Made by a program: the position numbers and the translations under genes. From Gracilariopsis chorda (Eukaryota; Rhodophyta; Florideophyceae; Gracilariales; Gracilariaceae), in contig NBIV01000016.1 of NCBI GenBank assembly GCA_003194525.1, positions 310,001 through 374,000 on the forward strand: a stretch of DNA of 64,000 nt, read 5' to 3'. Shown here piece by piece: positions 22,507-32,793 of this stretch (the stretch's first letter is position 1; each line of letters opens with the position of its first letter). The notes under the pieces were generated by a model that did no database searches, had not been told where the DNA came from, and was given only the letters and a program-made list of their open reading frames with translations.

Positions 22507-25290
22507 TTACCTGGAACTTCGAACTCGAACGCGATAGATCACTTGTCCCACTCTCGGCCAAGTGAGCCTCTCACCGTCTCCATTTTCCTCAAACCTTCCG
22601 CGATGCTCTTCACCTAAGTCTCCAGTAAATGCATCGTGCTCGTCATCGCCGAAGTCTACGGGTTCAACCTCAACCGCAGGCCGCTGAATGTTTGCCGACA
22701 GACGTGCTCGAATCGTCCGGAGCAGTCCGCGTACACTATTTCTCAGAGTGTCCGGGCCCAGCTGTTGATCAGACCCGGCTTCCGATGCACGAGTCGTGAT
22801 CTCGTCCTCTGCTGACCCGTCTTCTCCACCATCGATAGTTGCATTGGATCCAGAACCATCAACGAGTGATCCTGCTTGACTTGCAGAACCCTCATATGTC
22901 TTAGCCCATGAACCGGCCAGAAAGCTCCATTCAGACTCCGAGTCGCCGTTCGATGAGCTTCCGCGAATCCGGATACAACAGAATGTGCACAGTTTCGCAC
23001 GAACGTACCCGTACGCTGTGATCGACATTGGAATCAAATCACAATAAATGGCACTTAAGATTGCCACAGACATGGACGCGAAACCAAGAATGACAGCAAT
23101 ATAGTCCATTCGTTCTGCTGTATCGTAGCCCCCGAGGGCACCCATGAACTCTACAACCAGAACCATCAAGTCAATCAACCCTAGGAGAGTAACCAGTCGT
23201 CCTTCATTCTTATCGACATATGGCGCAAGCGCAAAGATTAGCGTGAACAGAATAGCGTATATGGCGACTAGAAGGCCAAGTACAATGACTTCATTCCATA
23301 TCACTGCTGTGCAGATCGAGTCCAATAGCACGATGAGTAATTCCAAGCCCGCCAGCCACACACGGGGGCCGGCCAGGGATGAGTAGTAGCATTCAAACAA
23401 ATTGTGAAATCTATCGTCATCTCCGGTATCGTATTCGCCTAGGATCCCCGTAGCTTGTCTCACCTCTGGATCGGGTATTTCAATTCTTGGAACCCACTTC
23501 ATCTCTCGCTTTCGTAGTCTTTGGAGTGCCAGGAAAACCACAGACATCACAAAAACGGTAAACCCGAGCCCAATAAACAGGAGCTGAAGAACTGCAATGG
23601 CATAGAAGCCAGGTTTACCCCCTGTGCGTCCTACGTGAGACCTCATGTACTGCGTGGAATTCAACACTGCCGCGGCATACACATAGGACATTGCGATAGA
23701 AAAGAGATATACAAGCCATGCTTGGTACTTGACCTTGGTGCTAGCCGATTTCTTCCGACAGTACAACCAGACCCCCAAGTGTAATAGGAAGAAGGCCAAA
23801 ACTATCATGCTGGTATAAAACGCGCAGCCTGCGAAAATCTCGTCAGATACCGTGAAGTCGTCGTCATCGTTCTCTCCGTCATCCTTATTCTTCCCACCAC
23901 CGCCGTCGCCACTGTCATTTTCTTTGTTCTTCGAAAACGGAAAGGGAAACTTGGCAACAAACGGCTTCATTGAACCTCCGAACTCAGACATGGTGTCTGA
24001 CTGAAATCCATGGATTTCGTTCAAGCGGGCAAAGAAGGAGGCAGTAGATAGCATTCGCGAAATACCTTGACCAGGCGGTGCAGCAGCAGATGCAGACGCC
24101 CCAACAGATACAGTCATACTGCCTACAGCGCCTCCAACTGATGTTGTGACAGCTGCTGTAGTAGCTTTACCGGATACGGATCCAAGGTCTCTTGCGTTAG
24201 CAATATGACTCACGCTTGAACCTCTAGGGCGTCCTTGTTTTGCTCCACTGCGTGATGTATCATTATAGATCGAGGAAGCATAGGGCTTATCAATGGAAAT
24301 CTCCTTCAGGTCTGGGAATCCGCGAAGCGTGATCCAGTAGGAGTTTGCTGTATAACAGTCCATCGACCCAAACGAAGCCGCGGTAACTATGCCTAGTACA
24401 AACCCCACTGCGTGCGGATCAAGTTCCCTTACCCACTCGTCATGACTTCTAAAGAGATCGATTTCAGCAGTAAAGTAAGCGCCTATGAGCAAGTCACCGG
24501 GAGGAGCTTCTCCTATAGGGCTGGGATACGATACATTCTGAAACCATTGAATGTTCCGTGTTGCAAGAAGAGTCTGGTTCTCATTGAAAACTGTGAATGA
24601 TCCTCCGCTGTATCGCCGAGAGTCTCCGGCTTGGCCTAGGACATCCCATTCTTCGTTACCACGCACAGTGTTGATGTGATTAAAACCTGATAGAGTCATA
24701 TTCCTCAATTCTACTTCGATTGTCGAGAAATCCCTATCTGTAATGTTGGCGAAAAAGTGAAAAGGATCTACGTAGCCCCTAGAGACCTTTCCGCTTCCTC
24801 GGCTTGCGCATGTGCCGTTCCCTGTACCATTTTCATTCCAGGTGATTCGGGTGTGGGCAAAAACAGAAGAAGGCGAATTCAGCTCTTCAGCGAAAGGGGC
24901 TTCACTCGACGTGTACATCCAAGGCGCGTTGGACTGTGTCCTTGACTCGTAGCCAAACTGAAGATGTTCCAGAATAATTGTCATGTTAGTTCGTTCGACA
25001 TCAATCTGTGGCTTTTCAGTTTGGCGCGAAGTCCTCGCTCCCATGTGAATATCGGCATTAACAGGATCTAAGACTCGAGGATGGATTTCATTGACAGTTG
25101 ATGCCAACGAGTTTGTCATGAACATATAGCCCAGCATGGAAAGTATCAACGTAGATGAGAAACATATCAAGATAATGGCAATTCGGGCCACCTTAAAGTG
25201 CAAAACCTCATCCGAACTTCTCTTGGGGAGCCGCAAATGCCTCATCGCTCTTGGAGTGTAGCTTAAGGAGTTCACCGCATACATCAACAA
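22507..25290 (-). CDS. eight-TM membrane protein with large glycosylated N-terminal ectodomain
   Basis: A 927-aa protein of unrecognised family. One transmembrane helix near residues 33-57 is followed by an ectodomain of roughly 420 residues with several N-glycosylation sequons (NMT, NGT, NIT, NVS, NDT) and then an acidic linker (GDGGGGKNKDDGENDDDD). After this come seven hydrophobic spans: VLAFFLLHLGVWLYC, YLFSIAMSYVYAAAVL, VLQLLFIGLGFTVFVMSVVF, LLIVLLDSICTAVIW, LLVAIYAILFTLIFAL, LGLIDLMVLVVEFMGAL and a last one ending ILSAIYCDLI. The tail is acidic and cytosolic. The shape recalls fungal TRP/Flc-like channels, but this is only a topology resemblance. The Met at 25245 is an alternative start. 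Confidence 0.8.
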   Translation of the reverse strand: MLMYAVNSLSYTPRAMRHLRLPKRSSDEVLHFKVARIAIILICFSSTLILSMLGYMFMTNSLASTVNEIHPRVLDPVNADIHMGARTSRQTEKPQIDVERTNMTIILEHLQFGYESRTQSNAPWMYTSSEAPFAEELNSPSSVFAHTRITWNENGTGNGTCASRGSGKVSRGYVDPFHFFANITDRDFSTIEVELRNMTLSGFNHINTVRGNEEWDVLGQAGDSRRYSGGSFTVFNENQTLLATRNIQWFQNVSYPSPIGEAPPGDLLIGAYFTAEIDLFRSHDEWVRELDPHAVGFVLGIVTAASFGSMDCYTANSYWITLRGFPDLKEISIDKPYASSIYNDTSRSGAKQGRPRGSSVSHIANARDLGSVSGKATTAAVTTSVGGAVGSMTVSVGASASAAAPPGQGISRMLSTASFFARLNEIHGFQSDTMSEFGGSMKPFVAKFPFPFSKNKENDSGDGGGGKNKDDGENDDDDFTVSDEIFAGCAFYTSMIVLAFFLLHLGVWLYCRKKSASTKVKYQAWLVYLFSIAMSYVYAAAVLNSTQYMRSHVGRTGGKPGFYAIAVLQLLFIGLGFTVFVMSVVFLALQRLRKREMKWVPRIEIPDPEVRQATGILGEYDTGDDDRFHNLFECYYSSLAGPRVWLAGLELLIVLLDSICTAVIWNEVIVLGLLVAIYAILFTLIFALAPYVDKNEGRLVTLLGLIDLMVLVVEFMGALGGYDTAERMDYIAVILGFASMSVAILSAIYCDLIPMSITAYGYVRAKLCTFCCIRIRGSSSNGDSESEWSFLAGSWAKTYEGSASQAGSLVDGSGSNATIDGGEDGSAEDEITTRASEAGSDQQLGPDTLRNSVRGLLRTIRARLSANIQRPAVEVEPVDFGDDEHDAFTGDLGEEHRGRFEENGDGERLTWPRVGQVIYRVRVRSSR

Positions 25291-26222
25291 TAATTGACAG
25301 CCACATTACTTTCAATGCCCCACCTCGATCATTGAGGGCTCGTTCATCTCTTCAACCGTGACCTCCTCATCTTTGAGTATGATCTTTTCATGTCCAACAG
25401 GCCTAGTTCACAAGCTGACAAACAGCGTCGCTGTTTTCACAGCATGCCTTGCATGTTTCACCTCCTTGAACGCTGCTGATAGAACACGTCGCAGAGCTTC
25501 AACTTCACGGCGCCGGATGAACTTCGATTACAGGGACTGATTCCCGTGAGCTGCAGATAGATAATATGTTCGAGGACCCGTAACGCAAAAATAATTGTAC
25601 TCTGCCGCTTTCAGTCGATATCACAGTCTATGGGCGTTTGACGAGATACCGCCTTCTCGCAGGGTCTGATTCCACAACACACACGCCTTCGGAATTAGTG
25701 TCATGCGCTCATAGGAATCACCATCGTCATCCCTGACATTGCCACAATCAGCAAGTTCCCGAAGAGTGTACTGCTATTACAGGGAATAGTATTTGCGCTG
25801 TGTGCATCTCTGTCCCCAAGCACAGTTCACCAGCCAGCTCGAACTGCCATATTATTCTGTTCGGGGTAAAATATTCTCATCAGAATCATCGTATAGCGCG
25901 ACGGGGTTCCACAGCTTGCTAACGAAAGGGGGTTGAAGCTCTGTGGAAACCCTTCTCATTTCCGCATACGACGCAACGTCGGTTTACATTTTCATAGAGA
26001 TTAACCTGAAGAGTATTAAAGCCGGGGAGGTATGAGACGATATAGGTGCACCAGTCGAGGAAAAGTCACCGAAATATGTTCAAACGCACAAGTGGACGAG
26101 TTGAGATTGTATCACTGCGATTTCCGAAATGTATTTCCATTTCATGACTAATACTTGCTACGACCATGCTCCTTTTCTGCCATACCAATGTATTTGGTCC
26201 ATACGATTCCAAGTGCCAATCG
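25291..26222. other. 0.9 kb spacer
   Basis: The upstream side of the eight-TM gene and the 3' side of ATM1. Nothing beyond short chance frames was recognised. Confidence 0.5.
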
Positions 26223-28295
26223 TTAGTTGGATTGTTGTCTGGCCCACATATCGGCGTATACACCATCTTCTCCCAAAAGAGAGTTGTGCTTTCCAGACTC
26301 AACTATTCTACCGTGATTTAGGACTATGATGTTATCCAGGCCAGCAACAGTCGAAAGACGATGTGCAATGAACATAGCAGTTCTTGACAACGTCAAGTCA
26401 TTAAGAGATGCCAATATTTGTTCTTCAGTCTTGCTATCCAAACTACTGGTTGTTTCATCAAGACACATCAGTACAGGATCTTTCAGAAGAGTCCGAGCAA
26501 TGGCCATACGTTGCTTCTCACCACCGGACAGTTTAAGACCACGTTCTCCAACTTGTGTATCATATTCATGTGGGAATGTCATAATAGCATCATGTAGTGA
26601 AGCTTGCTTGGCAGCTTCTATAATCTCTTCTTCCGAAGCACCAAGTCTCCCGTATCCAATGTTGTATCGGATTGTGTTATTAAACAGAACAGTGTCTTGA
26701 GGAACCACCCCAATATGAGATCTCACGCTTTGTATGTCAAGATCCCAGATATCTTGCCCGTCAAGAAGAATCCTACCAGATGTCGGCTTGTACAGGCCAA
26801 AAAGTAGTCTCAAAACTGTAGACTTACCGCAACCACTCGGGCCGACGATGCCCGCGGTCGTAGCATTAGGTACGTCAAACGAAATCCTGTCTAATATCAA
26901 CCTTTCTGGTGTATAGCCAAAAGACACATCGTCAAATGTCACGGAGATCCCGGAGTTGCTGTCCTTCAGCACTAGCGGCGGAGCTCCTTGTTTGGAAACG
27001 CCAGGTCCAGATGCTTTCTGTGCAAGAAGGGAAAACATGGCTTCCATATCAATAAGACTTTGGTGAACTTCTCTGTATACAGTTCCTAGAAAGTTGAGAG
27101 GCAAGGAAAGCTGAAAAAGCATACCGTTCACCATAACTAGATCCCCAATTGTCATCGAACCTTCTGTGATATGATGGCTGGTCATTAACATGATAGCTGT
27201 CAAGGCTGTCGAGAATATAGCATTTTGACCGAAGTTCAGAAAACTCAGCGATGCCTGTGTCTTTACATGAGCATTGCCGTATTGCTTGAGGAAGTGGGAA
27301 TACTTTTTTGTTTCATGTTCTTCATTACCAAAGTACTTTACGGTTTCATAGTTTAACAAAGAATCGATTGCCCGAGATGACGCTGCTGTGTCAGCTTGAT
27401 TCATTTGTTTGCGAAAACGGGTTCTCCAGTGCGTTGTGCCAAACGTGAACAGTGTGTAAAGCCCGACTGATGTGGCTGCAACACCTGCAAAGGCCGGTCC
27501 AAAACGCGATCCAAGTATTCCGCATACCAAACTTACTTCGACGATAGTCGGCACGACATTAAACACCATGCTACGCAGTAAGAAATCAATTCCCTTCTGG
27601 CCTCTGTCAATGACCCTTGCCAAAGCACCTGTTTCGCGTTGCAGATGAAACGAAAGGGGAAGCGCATGGAGATGTCTGAACGTATTAACGGCAACGTCAA
27701 CGATCGCTTTTCTAGCAACAGCAGCAAACACAGCGTTCCGTACTTCACCAGATAGTGACGCACCTGCCCGAGCGGCACCATATCCTATCAGAGTGGCTGT
27801 GGGCACAATCGCTGCTCCAGATATCTGTGCTAGAGAACTTGTAGCAGAGATCGAGTCAACAGCGTATTTAAACAGAAAAGGAACGCTCACAGAAAGAAGT
27901 TTGCTGGCCCCCAATAGGCCCAAAGCCAACAACACGCGTTTCTTAACCTTGGTATCGTCAACTGGCCAAAGATAACTTGAGAGGTTACGTAGAACGCGAA
28001 TGGATCCCGCACGAGTTACCGATCCTTCTGTTTGAGGTCCACCTGCTCCAGATGGTCCAACTGCGGACAAATTACGCGTTTGAACGAGTGACTTTCTACG
28101 TCGATCATTGAGCGAAATGGATGATGAAATACCCTCAAAGCGGGGGCGTGACAAGTTGTGCGTCCTTTTCACAAACGTGCTTTCTGTGCAATCGAACAAA
28201 CGATCACGCAATGACGCATGTAATGGACTGGTTGGTTGGCAAAGAAGGCGATTGTAACGGACCCCACGGAAGATCGGACGTATTCTTGTCTGCAT
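26223..28295 (-). CDS. ATM1: mitochondrial half ABC transporter Atm1/ABCB7 type
   Basis: Exports a glutathione- or sulfur-containing compound from mitochondria for cytosolic Fe-S protein assembly. The 690-aa half transporter has a basic, Ser-rich presequence (1-100), a six-helix membrane domain (about 110-420) with the Atm1-specific segment [19 protein letters not shown], and a nucleotide-binding domain. The latter shows Walker [10 protein letters not shown] (485-493), Q loop (VVPQDT), signature [10 protein letters not shown] (589-598), Walker B VLMCLDE (608-614) and the switch His in IAHRLST. All catalytic elements are present, so it should be active. No intron interrupts the frame. Confidence 0.95.
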   Translation of the reverse strand: MQTRIRPIFRGVRYNRLLCQPTSPLHASLRDRLFDCTESTFVKRTHNLSRPRFEGISSSISLNDRRRKSLVQTRNLSAVGPSGAGGPQTEGSVTRAGSIRVLRNLSSYLWPVDDTKVKKRVLLALGLLGASKLLSVSVPFLFKYAVDSISATSSLAQISGAAIVPTATLIGYGAARAGASLSGEVRNAVFAAVARKAIVDVAVNTFRHLHALPLSFHLQRETGALARVIDRGQKGIDFLLRSMVFNVVPTIVEVSLVCGILGSRFGPAFAGVAATSVGLYTLFTFGTTHWRTRFRKQMNQADTAASSRAIDSLLNYETVKYFGNEEHETKKYSHFLKQYGNAHVKTQASLSFLNFGQNAIFSTALTAIMLMTSHHITEGSMTIGDLVMVNGMLFQLSLPLNFLGTVYREVHQSLIDMEAMFSLLAQKASGPGVSKQGAPPLVLKDSNSGISVTFDDVSFGYTPERLILDRISFDVPNATTAGIVGPSGCGKSTVLRLLFGLYKPTSGRILLDGQDIWDLDIQSVRSHIGVVPQDTVLFNNTIRYNIGYGRLGASEEEIIEAAKQASLHDAIMTFPHEYDTQVGERGLKLSGGEKQRMAIARTLLKDPVLMCLDETTSSLDSKTEEQILASLNDLTLSRTAMFIAHRLSTVAGLDNIIVLNHGRIVESGKHNSLLGEDGVYADMWARQQSN

Positions 28296-29670
28296 GATGA
28301 TTTGACAGCTCTCTCAGGTCCCCCACATCTACAAATCGAAACCTTGGGAGCTGCTTATATTGATACTTCTTAGTAGACGTGGTTGTTTTGCCGGGGGCTC
28401 ACCGCATCTGTCTTATCAACGCAGTTTGTTTACGATCCCAAAGAGTATCTGTGGCAAGAGAACGTTCTCTCTTGGACAAGCCGATAGATCAGTTGTAGCA
28501 TGAAAACCATTGGCTAAACACGGGTGGCATCGATCCGCCGTTTGTTGAACGGAGGTGTTCACCAATGCTCCCCTTTAAGCGCAAGGCTACGTCAGGGCTA
28601 TGTTGCGTAGACTTGTATAATGCACAAATTGTGGAAGCTCACTGCAAGTACCGTTGTACCCTTGTATCGCTGGACACGCTCGCAAGTGTCTGGCCGGACA
28701 TTCTTGTAGCCCAGTTGTCACACAAGTGGTTAGCTTCTTTGCATGTCGTATGACACGACTCGTGTCCAACACTTCATGCAATGACCCAAGGAGCAACTGC
28801 TCTGCGTTGTTGCAAATTGGTCCTCAACATTGTGCGATGAATCTTTGATTTTTTTTGCCTTTTCCAACGGCGGCCTTCAATTGGCAAATGCTATCGTTGG
28901 TGATGTGTCATGCGTACTTGATGGTACCCTTCGGTATGTGATGCTGAGGTGTGATGACGATTCCTTTTTTTTTGATCTCGAATTCTTGACCTCACTGGCC
29001 AGCACTCGTTATTCAGCAGGCTTCTCTTCCCTTGCTACCGTTTGCTAGCAATAAACCTTCCTCCGTACTCGCGTGTGACAGACATTCTTCGCAATCTCCA
29101 TACTTTCATACATTGTAAACGTAACATTGAGACGAGCACACAGCCTCGAAGAGCATAATAGTAAAGGGTTGGAGACCGCTACTGTATCCATAATGTTGCT
29201 GTACACCAGGCGGAGACAGATGCACACATATAAATGTAGGGTATAATGCGAAGGAGCGTTACTCGGCTACTCGGCGCCAGCAGGCGGCCTCGGAAAGTAT
29301 TACCTGTGTACGTCGTTTGAGACAGATCTCGATCTTTCCCAATCCTCAGCTTCCACGTGAACAACGCAGTTGCGTTTTCTTTTCCGTGCTCAATGTGATC
29401 TGAGCTCGAGCTCTTGGGAGGCTTGGGGGAAACCAGTCAACACGATAGTTCCGGAGATTGACGATAGATATCTGCGGCAGGCTGGCCTTTGTTAGATCTT
29501 GCTCCTATACACCACTAACTCGCTCCATGAACACCATCACGCAAGACACAAGGTGTAGGGCTTCAAGAGCTGAGTGGTTTCAATCCTCTAGATTTAGAAA
29601 GAGACTACATGTTTACACTAGGCTGTACAAGGCGAGGTCACAGTGTCTCCAAGTAACGGTTAAGGGTCAC
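28296..29670. other. 1.4 kb spacer upstream of ATM1
   Basis: Holds the ATM1 promoter side and the 3' flank of the LRR fusion gene. T-rich tracts lie at 28848-28858 and 28965-28973. No gene is recognised. Confidence 0.5.
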
Positions 29671-32600
29671 CTAAATCACTACTAACGGCGATGGAGAATT
29701 CTTGTTAAGTTCCACAGTTTTGCGAATGTTCAGTAATGATGAGTCATCGTCCATGAACAACAGGCTTTGAATCACGGACTTTCGATCCTTTGCTCCAAGT
29801 TTGCTGAACTCCCTTCTTGTTATGCCTTCAGATGGTCTGGAAGGTCGAATCATATCAACGAGATGCACCCAAACGTCCCCCAATTCGCTCACAGCCATCC
29901 CATCTTGTAGCCACATCTGTTCTTTTTCCATATGGAACTGTCGTAAGTCTGGCAGTGTCCACCGGTCATCTTGATCGACATCTACAACGGTGAACATGTA
30001 GTCAACCGCACCGTGCGAGGTGATATTGTTAAGAACTGATAACAACACAGAGAATTCTGCAAGAGTCATCCTCTTTGGGTTGCGGCAGTGAGCCGTCATT
30101 GCCAGCTCCACTGCACCAGGTAATAGTGTCTTCCTAGATATACAAAACCTTTGCACGTCCTCAACCCCAAGCGTGCAATTGAGCGCGATTCCACCACTTC
30201 GAGAGATACATCCCGAGGATACTTCTGTAGCAAAGCTTCCCTTCACTGATCGTATTTGATCCATAGATAATCCACAGGTTACTCCTTCGAAGATTCCAAC
30301 CTCTGCAGCGATCAACGATGCATTCAATTTCCCTTCTCTTACCTCTTTGGGGCAGACAGCGCGAGCTGCGCCGCCCACTCTGTTCCTGCTCTTCCCACGG
30401 AGAGCATGAATAACGAGTGCTGAGCCAATCGCGATGGCTTCTGACTTCTTAACCAGAGCGAATGCACCAAACCTTGATTTCCGGCCTTCCATAAACGCCC
30501 TGATTAAGCTCTCGATTCCAGCGTCGCACGGACAGGAAATATCTGATGAAATAGAAGACATCGATGCTGATCTTGGGAGTATTGTGCCTCCTAGTTTGTT
30601 CGATCGAGGGAAGTCAGCACTGATGCTCGGAACGAGATGATTCAGGTGTGAGAAACTGGTCGAAGGGCTTGAATGTGCACTCGATTTTCGAGAACGCGGA
30701 GCACCATATTGACTGTGACCGAGGGCGGCGTCTTCGCTGTCAAGGTTGGACAGAACACTATCTTCCAATATATTTCCAAGACGCTCTTCTCCGTCAAATG
30801 CTCGCAACCGTCCGTTCCAATACGCCAGGAAAGAATCGTATGATATTCTTCTTGTCTTTCGCTCCATCGGAGGGTTGGGTATACCGCCCTCAGGTGTAGT
30901 CGACTCAATCTCGAAAGAGGAACTATAAGCGGCTCGGAATAATAGTGGTCCTGCACATTTCGGCAGTCCACACGCACGCGCAACAGCAGTAAAGGTGTCC
31001 ATAGAACCGAACCCACCAAGGTCACTAAACCCCGCTTCGAGAGAAGCTCTTTCGGCGCGCAGCTTGTTCTTTCCATGTGTGCTCATGTCTCCTCCAGAAT
31101 AATTCCCCCAACCACGGCCCGTTCTTCCCCCTCGTTCTCGCAATCTCCTAGATACTTCCGACCATGTGGTCGCATGTCCATGAGCTTTTGGAGAACAAGC
31201 AGGGTCAGTATGAGGAAGTTGATCACTGGTTCGGGGTCGGCGGGTCCCGCAAAGTTCTGAAGAAGTGTTGTCATCTTCGTCGTCATCTATGGGCTCAAGT
31301 TCAATGTTCACATTGCCATATTCAGCGTCGAATGGTCTTGAGACTGGGGAAAGCCTCAAAGGTGAAACTGGAGGAGGCATTGACACGTCAATGGTGGAGT
31401 CCACAGGGTTCCCTTTCGGGGCCATAGCAGCCATAGCTTGGTCGCGTCCCATGTTGTACAGACGAGCTGTTTCTTGATCGCTTATTGGGTCTGTGCAGAA
31501 GTTCAGCTGTTTGAGAAGAGCGCTCATCTCGCTACTTGCTGTAGAATGGTATCTCTCCGAGCCAGTCACCGCTGTTGGGATGCCTTGGACAGTGTCACTT
31601 AGTTGACGCAATGCTTTCTCAGACGGTGCATACAGGATGACTACGTTTGTCTGATGAATCTTTTCTGGGTCACGCGAAATGATACTGACGTCGGCAGCTC
31701 GAATAACAACGCTTCCGCACTTGTTGAGCGCGTCTTCCACCGCATAGCGAGCAAGTCTGCGGAAGCCAATGAGAAGGACTTTAACGACAAGCTGCTCAGG
31801 GAGAGCGATGGGCGAGTGTGCGCGGTGGATCTCCCGAGGAGACAGACTTCGCTTTGGAGGTGGAACTGGGGGATTCACCTTTCGACGCGGGGATGAGGGT
31901 GCCATGGACTTTGGCAGACCCGGAGGAGCTGTTCGACCTCGAGAGAAGCCAGAAGCTTCCGGGCTTCGCTTTCCGGAGAACTTGATGTCGAGCACTATGC
32001 GACGCAGCGCCGAGGATACGCGAGCTTGTGAGGACTCGCCGTCGGCCATCAGAGTGACGGAAGTGTCCACATTGAAGATTGAAAGAGCTGGACACATGAG
32101 CAGGGGCGTGAGGTCAATTTTACCGGCGAGACGGTTTCCACCCAGACGGAGTGAACGCAGGTTGGTAGTAGCTGTTAGTGGAGATAAATCAATAGTACGG
32201 CTGTGGATTGAGTTGTCTTCGAGGTACAGAGAGCGTAGAGCTGTGCACTCGCGTAGGGGGGAGAGATCAATAGTTTGCAGTTTGTTGTCGTGAAGCCATA
32301 TCCTTTCCAGCTTGGGGCAAGAAGACAGTGGAGCCAGGTCGATGTTGGTAATGCGGTTGCTGTTGAGTGTGAGCATTACGAGATTTGCGCAGTGGGCCAG
32401 AGGGCTGAGGTCGACGGCATGGAGAGAATTGGCCGAGAGAGAAAGGTCTCGTAGCTTATGGGGAACTACACTGAGGGCATTGAGCGCAACAGTCTGTAGC
32501 GAAAGACCAGATAGAGAAATATTATCGGTTTCCTCCGTGAGCAGAACGGTGTGTGGGCGGGCTTGAGTGTCAAGGGCGCGAATTGTGGGGCGCATTGACG

Positions 32601-32793
32601 GCGCGGACGGTGGGGTAGACGGAGAATGAACGAAGGAAACCAGAGACTGTATGGAATCACTCTTCGGAAGGGGGCCGGAGGCAGGGTGGGATGATGGTGA
32701 ACGGAGGGGAAGGGCGGAGGGGAGGGCGGAGGGGAGGGAGGAAATTTGGGAGGAAAGGGGAGATAGGGGGTCGACGGGGTGTGAGTTGTGCAT
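29671..32793 (-). CDS. LRR / receiver-like / PP2A B''-like fusion protein
   Basis: A 1,040-aa single-exon protein with three parts. Residues about 111-250 are leucine-rich repeats of the IDLSPLxxCxxLxxLxLxxN type. Residues about 332-440 resemble a response-regulator receiver fold (VKVLLIGF, NVVILY, IPTAVTGS), but the acidic pocket and phospho-Asp are absent. Residues about 600-1,030 match the PP2A B'' (PR72/TONNEAU2-type) regulatory subunit pattern: ARACGLPKCAGPLLFRAA, SYDSFLAYWNGRL, MTLAEFSVLLSVL, the EF-hand-like VVDVDQDDRWTLPDLRQF, and a C-terminal LVDMIRP segment. It would plausibly direct PP2A to a target. The Met at 32793 is chosen because the open frame upstream to 33339 is Pro/Thr low complexity over a pyrimidine tract. 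Confidence 0.8.
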   Translation of the reverse strand: MHNSHPVDPLSPLSSQISSLPSALPSALPLRSPSSHPASGPLPKSDSIQSLVSFVHSPSTPPSAPSMRPTIRALDTQARPHTVLLTEETDNISLSGLSLQTVALNALSVVPHKLRDLSLSANSLHAVDLSPLAHCANLVMLTLNSNRITNIDLAPLSSCPKLERIWLHDNKLQTIDLSPLRECTALRSLYLEDNSIHSRTIDLSPLTATTNLRSLRLGGNRLAGKIDLTPLLMCPALSIFNVDTSVTLMADGESSQARVSSALRRIVLDIKFSGKRSPEASGFSRGRTAPPGLPKSMAPSSPRRKVNPPVPPPKRSLSPREIHRAHSPIALPEQLVVKVLLIGFRRLARYAVEDALNKCGSVVIRAADVSIISRDPEKIHQTNVVILYAPSEKALRQLSDTVQGIPTAVTGSERYHSTASSEMSALLKQLNFCTDPISDQETARLYNMGRDQAMAAMAPKGNPVDSTIDVSMPPPVSPLRLSPVSRPFDAEYGNVNIELEPIDDDEDDNTSSELCGTRRPRTSDQLPHTDPACSPKAHGHATTWSEVSRRLRERGGRTGRGWGNYSGGDMSTHGKNKLRAERASLEAGFSDLGGFGSMDTFTAVARACGLPKCAGPLLFRAAYSSSFEIESTTPEGGIPNPPMERKTRRISYDSFLAYWNGRLRAFDGEERLGNILEDSVLSNLDSEDAALGHSQYGAPRSRKSSAHSSPSTSFSHLNHLVPSISADFPRSNKLGGTILPRSASMSSISSDISCPCDAGIESLIRAFMEGRKSRFGAFALVKKSEAIAIGSALVIHALRGKSRNRVGGAARAVCPKEVREGKLNASLIAAEVGIFEGVTCGLSMDQIRSVKGSFATEVSSGCISRSGGIALNCTLGVEDVQRFCISRKTLLPGAVELAMTAHCRNPKRMTLAEFSVLLSVLNNITSHGAVDYMFTVVDVDQDDRWTLPDLRQFHMEKEQMWLQDGMAVSELGDVWVHLVDMIRPSRPSEGITRREFSKLGAKDRKSVIQSLLFMDDDSSLLNIRKTVELNKNSPSPLVVI

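Noticed and set aside
31769..32293. A 174-aa plus-strand frame inside the LRR fusion gene
   Set aside because: Antisense shadow of a well-supported coding region, Arg-rich with no motif.
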